A stretch of DNA of 25,319 nucleotides from JAIRQX01 sp031556255 (GCA_031556255.1 JAVBTI010000026.1:1-25319), one strand, 5' to 3'; shown: positions 13,490 to 22,137, counted from the first letter of the stretch. Numbers and translations: made by a program. Notes: a model not told the origin generated them from the sequence alone.

Positions 13490-14599
13490 ATGTCTTCTTC
13501 TGTGATAATGGTTTTTTTGGTAGTGGTGATTTGTTTTATTGTTCTCGGCGCATGGTTTTTCAACGGCAGCCGTTTTTTCGCCAGCGGCAGTAAAGAAGAA
13601 AGGCTGTCCGCCGTTAAAGGCTACTGCTATCTGACTGAAGGGCGGCCGGATGCCGCTTTGGAAGAGTTTAAGCGTGTAACCCTCAAAGGAAGCGCCACAC
13701 CGGAAGCGTATATCACCATGAGCGCATTGTACAGGCTCCAGGGGGAATTGGACAAAGCGGTGCATTTCAGCGAAGAGGTACTCCTAGGGACGGACAGGCA
13801 GGAAGATATTATAGCCGCAGCTTTGCGCGAACTGGCAAGAGACTATCTGATAGCCGGCAAAAGCTACAACGCCCATGATTGCCTGCAAAAACTCCCGAAA
13901 AAACTCCAAAACCTGCCATCTGTAAGCCTTATACAGGCGGAGATAGCCAAAGAGAAAGGGGACTTCGAAGCCGCGGCCCGTCATTACGCCAAATATGAAA
14001 AACAGTCCGGCGAAAAATGCGACAGCGTGGTGATTGATATGCTCATCCGGGCGGCACAGAACGCTAAAGACTCCACACATAAGATCAAAGCCCTGCGCAA
14101 TATCGCCAAATCTTATCCTAAAAACTGGAACGCCCGGATCATTCTTGCTGAAGCCTTATTTGAAGAAGGAAAGACCGAGCAGGGGATGGCTGAGGTCAAA
14201 GCCATGGCCGAAAACGACCTTATTAAAACAAAGGCCGACCTTCGGAAACTAGAGAATATATTTTATAAATACAGCACTCTGGACGAACTTTTCCGCATCA
14301 TGTCATCCCGGGTAGCCGCTGAAAGCGAGAACCCAATACCCTATCTTTTTATATCCAGCTACTACGGCAAGAAAAACGATACCGTCCGCGCACAGGAAGT
14401 TCTGAAAGCTTATCTGACGCAATTCCCACCCAAAATAATAGCAGCCAAAGCATATGCCCGGCTGGCAAATGATGCCGTGCTGCCCCGGCTGGCACATTTC
14501 GACAATATTTACCGGTGCGGTGTATGCAAAACGGAGTTCGGTGATTTTACGGCAGTCTGTCCCAAATGCGGAAGTGTAGACTCACTGGATTACGAATAA
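13490..14599 (+). CDS. lapB: LapB-like TPR protein with C-terminal rubredoxin-type zinc knuckle
   Basis: The N-terminus is a single membrane anchor (about residues 4-25). Tetratricopeptide-like helix pairs follow, for example KGYCYLTEGRPDAALEEFKR and AYITMSALYRLQGELDKAVH. The C-terminus has four cysteines, Cys343-x2-Cys346 and Cys357-x2-Cys360, in a rubredoxin-like knuckle. The order membrane anchor, TPR, rubredoxin-type knuckle is diagnostic of LapB (YciM), which in E. coli adjusts lipopolysaccharide synthesis by steering LpxC to FtsH. Length (369) is slightly below the 389 of E. coli. It lies between lapA and mutS with almost no spacing. Identity is likely, and the LpxC role here is inferred. 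Confidence 0.85.
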   Translation: MSSSVIMVFLVVVICFIVLGAWFFNGSRFFASGSKEERLSAVKGYCYLTEGRPDAALEEFKRVTLKGSATPEAYITMSALYRLQGELDKAVHFSEEVLLGTDRQEDIIAAALRELARDYLIAGKSYNAHDCLQKLPKKLQNLPSVSLIQAEIAKEKGDFEAAARHYAKYEKQSGEKCDSVVIDMLIRAAQNAKDSTHKIKALRNIAKSYPKNWNARIILAEALFEEGKTEQGMAEVKAMAENDLIKTKADLRKLENIFYKYSTLDELFRIMSSRVAAESENPIPYLFISSYYGKKNDTVRAQEVLKAYLTQFPPKIIAAKAYARLANDAVLPRLAHFDNIYRCGVCKTEFGDFTAVCPKCGSVDSLDYE

Positions 14600-14600
14600 T

Positions 14601-17201
14601 ATGCAGCAGCCGCAATCCGCCGACGACTCACCGAAGTCCGGGAAGCAAACGAAGCCAGAAGATACTCCCATGATGGTGCAGTTTAACGCCGTCAAGGAAA
14701 AGTATCCCGATACCATACTTTTTTTCCGCATGGGCGATTTTTACGAGATGTTCAATGAAGACGCCCACACCGCGTCGAAGGTTCTGGGGATAGCGCTGAC
14801 AAGCCGCAACAAGCAGTCTGAAAAACAGATCCCTATGTGCGGCGTGCCTCACCATTCATATAAACAATACATGCTGAAGCTGATAAAAGCCGGCTATAAG
14901 GTGGCTATATGCGATCAGCTTGAGGATCCGTCCGTTGCCAAAGGTCTTGTAAAACGCGGCGTCACAAGGGTCGTTTCCCCGGGAACCATGATAGACGACG
15001 AAGAGCTGCCGGACATGGCAAATAATTTTCTTTTGGCCATTTATCAAGACAGCGGTGCATATTTTGTCGCCGCTGCAGATGTATCCACCGGGGAACTCTA
15101 TCTCGCCGGTGCCGATGCCGGCAAACTGCCAGAGACTGTCGGCTCATTTTCGCCCAAAGAGATCATCTGCTCCGCTCCTGTGCGGCTTGACCACGGAAAT
15201 ATTTCTCAGCGGACGGCTAAAACCCCCGCGAAAGCGGCCGCCTGCGTGGCCGAAATGTACGGCCTGACCTCCTCGTCTCAACTGGGAATTGCGGATCAAC
15301 GGTTTTTTGTGCCGATGGAGATGATCGCCAGCTATGTTTCCGACGCCATGTTGCAGATCTCCTTTTACCGCCCGGCGCTCCTTGCCGACGCGGATATACT
15401 GATGGTAGACCAGATTGCGGCACGCACGCTGGAGATTACGGAAAGCTTCACTGATAAGGGCATTACCCTCTTTTCTGTATTGAACTACACATCCACAGCC
15501 ATGGGTGCGCGGCTTTTGCGTCGCTGGCTTATGCTGCCGAGCCGCAGGGCGGACGTCATCAACGGCCGCCAGAACATCATAGAATATTTTGTCACCGAAT
15601 GGCGCGTTACGCAAGAGCTTGAGAAACTTCTTTCGTCATTATACGATATTGAAAGGATAGCCAACCGCGTGGCCTCCAAACGCGTTTCCCCCAGAGAGCT
15701 CATATGGCTGAGGGATTCCCTCGCGGAGCTTCCCAGGATCGCGGACATTCTTGAGGGGACCGGACGGGCGGACGTCGCGGCGCTGGGTTCTTCCGTGGCG
15801 GGCTGCGAACTGATAGCCGGACTCATTTCCCAATCCATCGCGGAGGATCCGCCCAACGTGCTGAAAGAGGGAGGGATCATCCGTGAAGGCTACCACAAGG
15901 GGGTTGATGAGTTCCGGTATATCAAAAACAACGGCAGGCAGATGGTTGCCTCCCTTGAGGCGAAGCTTAAAAGCTCCACAGGGATAAACCAGCTTAAAAT
16001 TTCATACAACAAAGTTTTCGGTTACTACATAGAGGTGTCCAAAGGCAATCTGAGCAAAGTGCCGGATTATTTTGAGCGCAAGCAGACTCTTGTAAACGCC
16101 GAGCGGTTTATCACACAGGAGCTCAAGGAACTGGAAAATACCATATTGAGCGCGGAAGAGCGGCTCGGAGAGCTTGAGTACGAATTATACTGCTTCATCC
16201 GGGATTCAATAGCGGAGAACGCCGAACTGCTGCGCGACGCGGCAAAAGATACCGCCCGGCTCGACGCGCACCTCAGCCTCGCGCATGCCGCCGTGGTGAG
16301 AGGATACGTACGCCCGGTCATAGACGATTCGGACGAGATAGAGGTTGCGGACGCCCGGCACCCCGTGGTGGAGGCAAACGGTAAAATCCTCTTTATATCC
16401 AACGATATAAAGCTCAACACCTCCGACAATCTTTTGAACATCATCACCGGCCCGAACATGGCCGGAAAAAGCACATATATCCGCAGTGCCGCTCTTGTGG
16501 TGCTGATGGCGCACACCGGCTCGTTCGTTCCCGCTTCCGCGGCCCGTATAGGGCTTGTAGACAGGATCTTCACCCGTGTGGGTGCGAGCGACAACATATC
16601 CCGGGGCGAATCGACTTTCATGGTGGAAATGGTGGAAACAGCCAACATCTTAACGCATGCCACTCCCAAATCGCTTATAATCCTTGACGAGATAGGCAGG
16701 GGGACATCCACCTTCGACGGCGTGTCAATAGCCTGGGCAGTATCCGAATATATTCTGAACAGGACAAAAGCCAAAACACTTTTTGCCACACACTACCACG
16801 AGCTCACCGAGATAGCCTCCTATGCCCCCGGGGCGAAAAATTACACCATATCGGTGGAAGAAAAGGGCGGGGAAATAATATTCATGCGCAGAATCATCCC
16901 CGGCTCCGCAGATAAAAGCTACGGCATATATGTGGCACAGCTCGCCGGACTGCCGGAAAATGTTATTAACAGAGCTAAAGAGGTTCTGGCGGATCTGGAA
17001 GAGCCCGCGGAAGCAGGCGGCAGCTCCAAAGGGCACAGCCCGCACCATAACAAAACACGAGAGATCGTGGTAAAACCCATACTGGTGTTCGATGAAGACC
17101 ATCCGGCAATAACCCGGCTGAAAACGCTCGACCTGGACAACCTCACGCCTATGGCCGCCATGAATCTGCTTGCTGAACTGAAAGAGTCTGCCAATGGATA
17201 G
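14601..17201 (+). CDS. mutS: DNA mismatch repair protein MutS
   Basis: MutS recognises mispaired bases and starts methyl-independent or MutL-dependent repair. The mismatch-reading Phe lies in the FYE triplet at 47-49 (MGDFYEMF). The ATPase has Walker A GPNMAGKST at 617-625 and Walker B in LIILDEIGRGTSTFDG, followed by the ATHYHELT segment. The C-terminus has the usual LTPMAAMNLLAELKE motif. Length (866) is typical of MutS1. The ATG at 14601 begins one base after the lapB stop; a second plausible start is Met24/25 (PMMVQFNAV), which fits the shorter family N-terminus, and neither has a strong ribosome binding site. The gene overlaps the next by eight bases. Confidence 0.97.
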   Translation: MQQPQSADDSPKSGKQTKPEDTPMMVQFNAVKEKYPDTILFFRMGDFYEMFNEDAHTASKVLGIALTSRNKQSEKQIPMCGVPHHSYKQYMLKLIKAGYKVAICDQLEDPSVAKGLVKRGVTRVVSPGTMIDDEELPDMANNFLLAIYQDSGAYFVAAADVSTGELYLAGADAGKLPETVGSFSPKEIICSAPVRLDHGNISQRTAKTPAKAAACVAEMYGLTSSSQLGIADQRFFVPMEMIASYVSDAMLQISFYRPALLADADILMVDQIAARTLEITESFTDKGITLFSVLNYTSTAMGARLLRRWLMLPSRRADVINGRQNIIEYFVTEWRVTQELEKLLSSLYDIERIANRVASKRVSPRELIWLRDSLAELPRIADILEGTGRADVAALGSSVAGCELIAGLISQSIAEDPPNVLKEGGIIREGYHKGVDEFRYIKNNGRQMVASLEAKLKSSTGINQLKISYNKVFGYYIEVSKGNLSKVPDYFERKQTLVNAERFITQELKELENTILSAEERLGELEYELYCFIRDSIAENAELLRDAAKDTARLDAHLSLAHAAVVRGYVRPVIDDSDEIEVADARHPVVEANGKILFISNDIKLNTSDNLLNIITGPNMAGKSTYIRSAALVVLMAHTGSFVPASAARIGLVDRIFTRVGASDNISRGESTFMVEMVETANILTHATPKSLIILDEIGRGTSTFDGVSIAWAVSEYILNRTKAKTLFATHYHELTEIASYAPGAKNYTISVEEKGGEIIFMRRIIPGSADKSYGIYVAQLAGLPENVINRAKEVLADLEEPAEAGGSSKGHSPHHNKTREIVVKPILVFDEDHPAITRLKTLDLDNLTPMAAMNLLAELKESANG

Positions 17202-17757
17202 CATAAAAACCGTGTTTAACGTGTTTACCCTGCTTTTGGCCAGATTCCCCGTATGGGTACTGCTGATAGCGCTGTTTACCAAGGAACGGATCTCCCCGGG
17301 CTCGTTCGCCGTGCTTTTCTTCGCCATAGTGCTTGCCCGGGGCTGCCTGTATGCCCGCGAAAACAATAAAGGGCCGGTTTTTTCCACCTTTTATTCGCTC
17401 TGGCGTAACTTTATCCGCCCGGTGTTGATTATTATACCGGCGGAAATCACCTGCTTCGGTATTCTTTACGCGCTGTTCGCCGGAGGACTCGCGGATATGG
17501 TTATCATCCTCACCGCGTTTGCTCTGTTCATAGTAAGTTACGCTCTCGGGGTATTCATCAAAAAACCCGCGACGGCGCGCAGGAATACTTTGCTGAAAAG
17601 GAGCTTTGCCCTGCGCGCGCTGCTGGCCCTCCTGTGGCTGTACTTCATTTTTCAGCCGGACGGACAGCTTGCGGCGGCATGCGCGCTGTTTGCGATATAC
17701 TTTCTGGAATACTTCAGCACCTATGAAATTATTTTCGAGGAGAAATGGGGTTTATGA
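17194..17757 (+). CDS. Unidentified polytopic membrane protein
   Basis: The 187-residue protein has about six hydrophobic segments (roughly 8-28, 35-52, 75-95, 97-118, 135-152 and 157-177). Charged residues lie in the loops, including a basic KKPATARRNTLLKR stretch. Its opening (NVFTLLLARFPVWVLLIALF) faintly recalls CDP-alcohol phosphatidyltransferases. The catalytic DG...AR...G...D motif of that family is absent, so I do not assign it. It overlaps mutS by eight bases at its start and shares an ATGA with the following metallo-hydrolase gene, so its translation is probably coupled on both sides. Coding status is supported by this packing. Function unknown. Confidence 0.75.
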   Translation: MDSIKTVFNVFTLLLARFPVWVLLIALFTKERISPGSFAVLFFAIVLARGCLYARENNKGPVFSTFYSLWRNFIRPVLIIIPAEITCFGILYALFAGGLADMVIILTAFALFIVSYALGVFIKKPATARRNTLLKRSFALRALLALLWLYFIFQPDGQLAAACALFAIYFLEYFSTYEIIFEEKWGL

Positions 17758-18533
17758 AGCTTCATGTCCTCTCCAGCGGTTCAAGCGGAAATTCGTACTG
17801 TATAGAGACGGATACCGACCTGCTTTTCGTGGATATCGGGGTGACTTTCACCACAGTCAGAAAGCAGTTGAACCCGCTGCTATCCGGCAAAGCAGTTTCC
17901 CTTTTCATTACACACGAACATACGGACCATATCAGCGGGATAATGCCGTTTATACGCGCTCTGCACCCGAAAATCTACACCGGCGCTGGTACGGCGCGGC
18001 AGCTTGCCGGAAACGGCGTCCCACAGGACTATCTCTACCCACTGGCGGCGGACGGATATTACGATATGGGCAACTTCGCGGTGACACCGTTCAACGTCTC
18101 CCACGACGCGGCGGAACCGTTCGGCTACAAACTGATGACCCCCTGCGGCAATGTGGGGTTTTTGACCGACCTCGGCTGCGTAACGCAGGGGGAGCTTGCT
18201 CATTTGGAAGGTGTGGATGTCCTCGTGCTGGAGGCGAATCACGATGAGGAACTTCTTAAAAAGGGGCGCTATCCCGCCTATCTCAAAAAGCGCATCGCGT
18301 CGCACAAAGGGCACCTGTCCAATGTGGACGCAGTATCCGTGTTGGCGGCACTGTATGGCGGAAGCCTGAACCGCTGCCTGTTTGCCCACGTCAGCGAAGA
18401 AAACAACGATTACGATCTTTTGGATAAACTGGGCACGTTCTGCGGCAAGCAATACCGCGTGAAGATAGATGTCCTGCGGCAGAAAAGCTATTCATGCCAT
18501 GATATTTCCCCGCTTTCGCGGGCAATAATATAG
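17754..18533 (+). CDS. WalJ/YycJ-like metallo-beta-lactamase-fold hydrolase
   Basis: The protein opens MKLHVLSSGSSGNSY, the hallmark of the YycJ/WalJ group. The metal-binding motif is THEHTDH, with His54, His56, Asp58 and His59. Further metal ligands are expected at NVSHD and at the C-terminal FAHVSEENND. Relatives are implicated in DNA-end or replication/repair-linked processing and are thought to have nuclease activity, which would fit the nearby mutS, but this is inference. An upstream ATG at 17745 would add three residues. I prefer 17754 because it matches the family start and forms a four-base ATGA overlap with the preceding stop. GAGGAG (17737-17742) serves either start. Confidence 0.9.
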   Translation: MKLHVLSSGSSGNSYCIETDTDLLFVDIGVTFTTVRKQLNPLLSGKAVSLFITHEHTDHISGIMPFIRALHPKIYTGAGTARQLAGNGVPQDYLYPLAADGYYDMGNFAVTPFNVSHDAAEPFGYKLMTPCGNVGFLTDLGCVTQGELAHLEGVDVLVLEANHDEELLKKGRYPAYLKKRIASHKGHLSNVDAVSVLAALYGGSLNRCLFAHVSEENNDYDLLDKLGTFCGKQYRVKIDVLRQKSYSCHDISPLSRAII

Positions 18534-18551
18534 AAAAACACGGGGGTTGCC

Positions 18552-19115
18552 ATGTCTGATGTCAACGGGAGCAAAGCGCCGGTCATAAAGGAAAAAGACA
18601 GCGTTTTCAAGAAATGGTCGTACTTTTGGGCTTCGGGATTAGGGATAGGGTTTATTCCGCTGATGCCGGGGACTGTGGCCTCACTTGCCACCCTGCCGTT
18701 GGCGTGGTTTCTCTTCAAAGTAGGGCAGTCCAAGGGGCTGATTCTGGGAGCGCTCCTTATTTTCATCGCCGCCTATTTTTTCGTGGTGATCGCTTTGCGT
18801 TACAGCAAAGACAATCAGGATCCCTCTTTCATAGTGGTGGATGAGGTTGTCGGGCAGCTTGTTACCTTCATTCTGCCCACCCTTTTCTGGAGCAGCATAT
18901 GGCGTCTGGAAATATATCTGGTGGGTTTTGTGCTGTTCCGCTTTTTCGATATACTGAAACCGTTCCATGTGGGCTGGGTGCAGAAAAATGTGAAAGGTGC
19001 ACTGGGAGTAATGCTCGATGATATAGTGGCCGCGCTTTACGCGACTGTGGTGCTTTTCATCGTAATGGCCGTCATGTACTATTTCTTCATGGGTACGACC
19101 AAACCTCTGGTATGA
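18552..19115 (+). CDS. pgpA: Phosphatidylglycerophosphatase A family protein
   Basis: PgpA dephosphorylates phosphatidylglycerol phosphate in the inner membrane. The motifs are clear: GIGFIPLMPGT (31-41), DPSFIVVDEVVGQ with Asp97-Glu98, LFRFFDILKP (128-137), and MLDDIVAAL with Asp156-Asp157. At least three membrane segments surround them. Length (187) is slightly above E. coli PgpA. GGGGG precedes the ATG. The gene shares an ATGA overlap with cobU. Because no other cobamide phosphatase is present beside cobU-cobT, it could alternatively serve nucleotide-loop assembly, but canonical PgpA activity is the safer reading. Confidence 0.9.
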   Translation: MSDVNGSKAPVIKEKDSVFKKWSYFWASGLGIGFIPLMPGTVASLATLPLAWFLFKVGQSKGLILGALLIFIAAYFFVVIALRYSKDNQDPSFIVVDEVVGQLVTFILPTLFWSSIWRLEIYLVGFVLFRFFDILKPFHVGWVQKNVKGALGVMLDDIVAALYATVVLFIVMAVMYYFFMGTTKPLV

Positions 19116-19645
19116 CGATGCGCAGGAGTGAGCGCGGAACGGTAATTCTTGTAACCGGCGGACATGGGTCCGGTAAAACTGCCATGGCGCTGAAACTGGC
19201 GGAGGCATATTCCCAAAAGCTTTACATTGCCACAGCCGAGCCTATAGACGACGAAATGCGCCGCAAGATTGCCGCGCACCGGGCGGAGAGGGATGAAAGC
19301 TACACCACGCGGGAAGTGCCTTTGCAACTGCCGGAAGCACTGCGCGAACCTACCGGCGCTGACCTCGTCATAGTGGACTGCCTGACCGTCTGGCTTGGCA
19401 ATCTATTGCATTACGAGTCCGACGCGGAAAGATATATGGAAGAGCTCTGTGCCGCACTCCCCATTCAGGGCGCGGATATAATACTGATCACAAACGAATC
19501 CGGACTGGCGCTCATCCCCTCGGACCCGTTGAGCAGAAAATACCTCAGGCTGCTGGCCGGTATGAACAAACGGCTGGCGGCGCTTGCAGACAGCGTCTAC
19601 ATGATGGTAAGCGGAATACCGATGAAAATAAAGGAAGTAAAATGA
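19112..19645 (+). CDS. cobU: Adenosylcobinamide kinase/guanylyltransferase CobU
   Basis: CobU phosphorylates adenosylcobinamide and then transfers GMP to form AdoCbi-GDP in the nucleotide-loop branch of cobamide synthesis and salvage. The P-loop is GGHGSGKT at 16-23 (most relatives read GGxRSGKS, so the Arg is replaced here). TAEPIDDEM and KIAAHRAER follow, and the conserved HRxxR segment at 56-60 carries the guanylylated histidine in this family. VIVDCLTVWLGNLL is the Walker B-like strand, and LITNESGLALIPSDPLSRKYL is typical of the C-terminal part. Length (177) is normal. It overlaps pgpA by four bases and cobT by four bases. Confidence 0.95.
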   Translation: MTMRRSERGTVILVTGGHGSGKTAMALKLAEAYSQKLYIATAEPIDDEMRRKIAAHRAERDESYTTREVPLQLPEALREPTGADLVIVDCLTVWLGNLLHYESDAERYMEELCAALPIQGADIILITNESGLALIPSDPLSRKYLRLLAGMNKRLAALADSVYMMVSGIPMKIKEVK

Positions 19646-20706
19646 CTCTCGAAGAAGTAAGCAATGCTATAACCCCATGCGACCCTGAAATAAAAAAGAC
19701 GGCGGCTGAACGTACCGCCGCCCTCGCCATGCCTCCCCGGGCTATGGGGGAGATAAACACCCTTTCGGAAAAGCTCTGCGCCATAGGGGGCACGCTGAAA
19801 CCGAAAGTGGATAAACGCGCAATATTCATAATGGTAGGTGATCACGGCGTGTGCGCCGAAGGGGTCAGCTCGTTTCCACAGGAAGTGACTATGCTGATGA
19901 TGCAGACCATGCTGGAAGGGCGCTCCACGGTCTGCGTGTACGCCGGGCATACGAACACCCGGACAATCCTTGTTGATATGGGCGCGCTGGGGGAAATAGT
20001 ACCGCCGGAAAGTGCGCCCACGCTCTTTTACAGCCGCAGGATCGCCAAAGGTACAGCCAATTTTACGAAAACCGCCGCCATGCCGAGAACTGACGCCGAA
20101 AAATCCATATTGACGGGTTATGAAATCGCTTCGGAGCATATAAAGAAGGACGGGCTTAATCTTATCACAACCGGTGAGATGGGTATCGGCAACACCACCC
20201 CATCGGCCGCGATAGCAGCCGTTTTCACCGGGCTGGAGCCGGAAGCGCTGACAGGTTACGGTGCGGGACTCGACAACGCCGGCTGGCAGAGGAAAGTCAA
20301 CGCCATTAAAGAAGGACTGGCAAGGCATAAGCCCGCGAAGGAAGATCCGGTAGGTGTGCTTGCTGCTGTCGGAGGTTACGAGATTGGCGGCATGGCCGGG
20401 GTTATACTTGCGGCGGCGGCGCATAAAATACCCGTCGTGCTGGACGGCGTGATAGCCACGGCGGCGGCCCTGATTGCCGACGCCATAGCGCCCGCCTGCC
20501 GGGAATACATGATTGCGGGGCACGAATCAGAAGAGTGCGGCCATAAATATATGCTGGCCTGTCTGGGGCTGACGCCCCTTCTCCGGCTGGGAATGCGGCT
20601 GGGAGAGGGTACCGGCGCGGTGTGCGCGATACCCCTTGTGGAATTTGCCGCCTCCACGATCGCCGAGGTGGCCACCCTGAGTGAAGCGGGCGTGGAGACA
20701 GATTAA
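19642..20706 (+). CDS. cobT: Nicotinate-nucleotide--dimethylbenzimidazole phosphoribosyltransferase CobT
   Basis: CobT activates the lower-ligand base by moving phosphoribose from nicotinate mononucleotide, giving alpha-ribazole phosphate. Signature motifs are GDHGV (66-70), GEMGIGNTTPSAA (178-190), GYGAGLDNAG, and GEGTGA (321-326), the loop expected to hold the catalytic glutamate (Glu317 in Salmonella CobT). Length (354) matches the family. The ATG overlaps cobU by four bases (ATGA). The stop overlaps the convergent regulator by three bases, with no terminator between them. The cobamide genes cobS, cobC and cbiB are absent from this window. Confidence 0.96.
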   Translation: MTLEEVSNAITPCDPEIKKTAAERTAALAMPPRAMGEINTLSEKLCAIGGTLKPKVDKRAIFIMVGDHGVCAEGVSSFPQEVTMLMMQTMLEGRSTVCVYAGHTNTRTILVDMGALGEIVPPESAPTLFYSRRIAKGTANFTKTAAMPRTDAEKSILTGYEIASEHIKKDGLNLITTGEMGIGNTTPSAAIAAVFTGLEPEALTGYGAGLDNAGWQRKVNAIKEGLARHKPAKEDPVGVLAAVGGYEIGGMAGVILAAAAHKIPVVLDGVIATAAALIADAIAPACREYMIAGHESEECGHKYMLACLGLTPLLRLGMRLGEGTGAVCAIPLVEFAASTIAEVATLSEAGVETD

Positions 20707-22076
20707 TGCTTTGAGTTTATGCTCTTAGCGCAATGAATTACAAAATCCTCGAACTCTTCGATACTCATGCCCGCATAATTGATAAAGATGCGTGGCCGCC
20801 CGCTTGCCGATGTATTGTGCATGATATAATATGGGTTCTCAAAGATAAGCCGGTTTATGTTCACACTTTCGTGAAATTCCAGCGTTACGGTATTTATCAT
20901 ATTATTAGGTTCCCATTGAGCAATGCCCTTGAGATGGGCTGATAAGATTTCGTCCGCCCTTTGCACCCGTTCCGGAAGCAGATGTCTGGCGTGTTCCAGA
21001 AATTCTTCGTAGTACCCTTCCGAAAGCGTGATATAAGCAAGCATTTCATCCAGGCTGTTATTGGAAGAAGTCATCTGCCGTTTTATGTCGCCAAGCCTGT
21101 CCACCACCGGAGCGGGAAGCACTGCCCATGCCGTGCTCAATCCTGTAATACTGTTATTTGCCATACCCCCTATATAGATCACATAATCGCTGCTTAACGC
21201 TTTCAGCGGCGGTGCCGGTTCTGTTATCCACAGATCCCGCAGAAAATCGTTCTCCAGCACAGGCAGTTTGTATTTATGACACACATCCATAACCGCTCTC
21301 ATTCTGCGTCCGCTGTAATTCATCCCGGAAAGATACGCGTTCAAGGGGTTCACATATAACATACCCGTTCCCGGTTTTATAAGTGATTCAAAAGACGCTA
21401 TTATCGGCCCTTCACTGTCTACAGGTATCTCATATATATTTACACCCGTAGACTTGACTACACTATGCATCTTTATAAAGCAGTTGCGGACGCAATACAG
21501 GTTCCTGCCCATATTGAAAAGCGCAACGGCTATGGCATAAAGAGCCTCCGTATATCCATCAAATACTATTATATTTTCCATTTCAGTATTAATGCCGTAT
21601 CGTTTCAAATGTCTGACCAACTCTTCGCGCAGAAGGGGAAAGCCTTTATAGTGGGCAGTGTTCAGGTACTCATCAATATTCGGTTTGCTTAAAGCGCTTT
21701 TCATAGCTTTTTTTACAGGCTCATTCGGCTTGAAACTGTCGTGCAGGCTCATTATATAGCCTTTTTTTTCGCTGTTGAGCAGATACCGCACCGTACTGCG
21801 TGCGCTATCATTCTCTGTGATATTCAGCCCTCCGTGAACGAGCCTATCCCATACCGAAGCCTCAATGGGCCTGTTGCGGACCACCGTGCCGGATTTGGAC
21901 GAAGATTCGAGATAGCCTTCCTCTTTGAGCAGCCGGAAGGCAGAAGCTATAGTAAAACGTCCCGTGTTATAACGGACGGCCAGTTGACGTTCGGACAAAC
22001 GTTCTCCCAAAGGGACGAGGCCTTTCGCGATCAATGTGCGCAATTCGTATGCAATTTCAATATATTTTGCCGGCAT
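20703..22076 (-). CDS. MocR-like GntR regulator lacking the PLP lysine
   Basis: MocR/GabR regulators join a GntR-type winged helix to an aminotransferase-fold effector domain that normally binds PLP. Residues 1-70 are a typical wHTH (LSERQLAVRYNTGRFTIASAFRLLKEEGYLESSSKSGTVV, with the recognition helix near 31-50). Residues about 110-457 follow the fold-type I aminotransferase pattern, ending in RIFINYAGMSIEEFEDF. Where relatives have GSFSK, this protein has GGMANN (303-308), so the lysine is replaced by Asn307. The following RLGY becomes STAW, and EDDY becomes ENDF (275-278). Schiff-base PLP binding therefore seems lost. The gene is divergent from the flavoprotein gene and is its likely regulator. 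GGGAG and GATGAG precede the ATG. Confidence 0.9.
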   Translation of the reverse strand: MPAKYIEIAYELRTLIAKGLVPLGERLSERQLAVRYNTGRFTIASAFRLLKEEGYLESSSKSGTVVRNRPIEASVWDRLVHGGLNITENDSARSTVRYLLNSEKKGYIMSLHDSFKPNEPVKKAMKSALSKPNIDEYLNTAHYKGFPLLREELVRHLKRYGINTEMENIIVFDGYTEALYAIAVALFNMGRNLYCVRNCFIKMHSVVKSTGVNIYEIPVDSEGPIIASFESLIKPGTGMLYVNPLNAYLSGMNYSGRRMRAVMDVCHKYKLPVLENDFLRDLWITEPAPPLKALSSDYVIYIGGMANNSITGLSTAWAVLPAPVVDRLGDIKRQMTSSNNSLDEMLAYITLSEGYYEEFLEHARHLLPERVQRADEILSAHLKGIAQWEPNNMINTVTLEFHESVNINRLIFENPYYIMHNTSASGRPRIFINYAGMSIEEFEDFVIHCAKSINSKH

Positions 22077-22096
22077 AATCTCATCTCCCTAAAAAG

Positions 22097-22126
22097 ATCA
22101 TATCTCAAACATAGATATAATTCCAA
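22097..22126 (-). promoter_or_regulatory. Putative promoter of the MocR-like gene with internal inverted repeat
   Basis: On the minus strand TTGGAA (complement at 22121-22126) and TATGAT (complement at 22097-22102) are 18 bases apart. The spacer contains ATATCT (22100-22105) and AGATAT (22113-22118), a perfect 6-bp inverted repeat with a 7-base centre that also overlaps the -10 box. A protein bound there would block polymerase, so autoregulation is plausible. Confidence 0.5.
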
Positions 22127-22137
22127 CTCTTATTCAT

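Noticed and set aside
17194..17757. Assigning the membrane protein as PgsA
   Set aside because: The required DG-x2-AR...G-x3-D-x3-D motif is absent.
18534..19641. Cobalamin riboswitch for cobU-cobT
   Set aside because: The genes overlap each other and pgpA, leaving no leader; no B12-box-like sequence was seen there.
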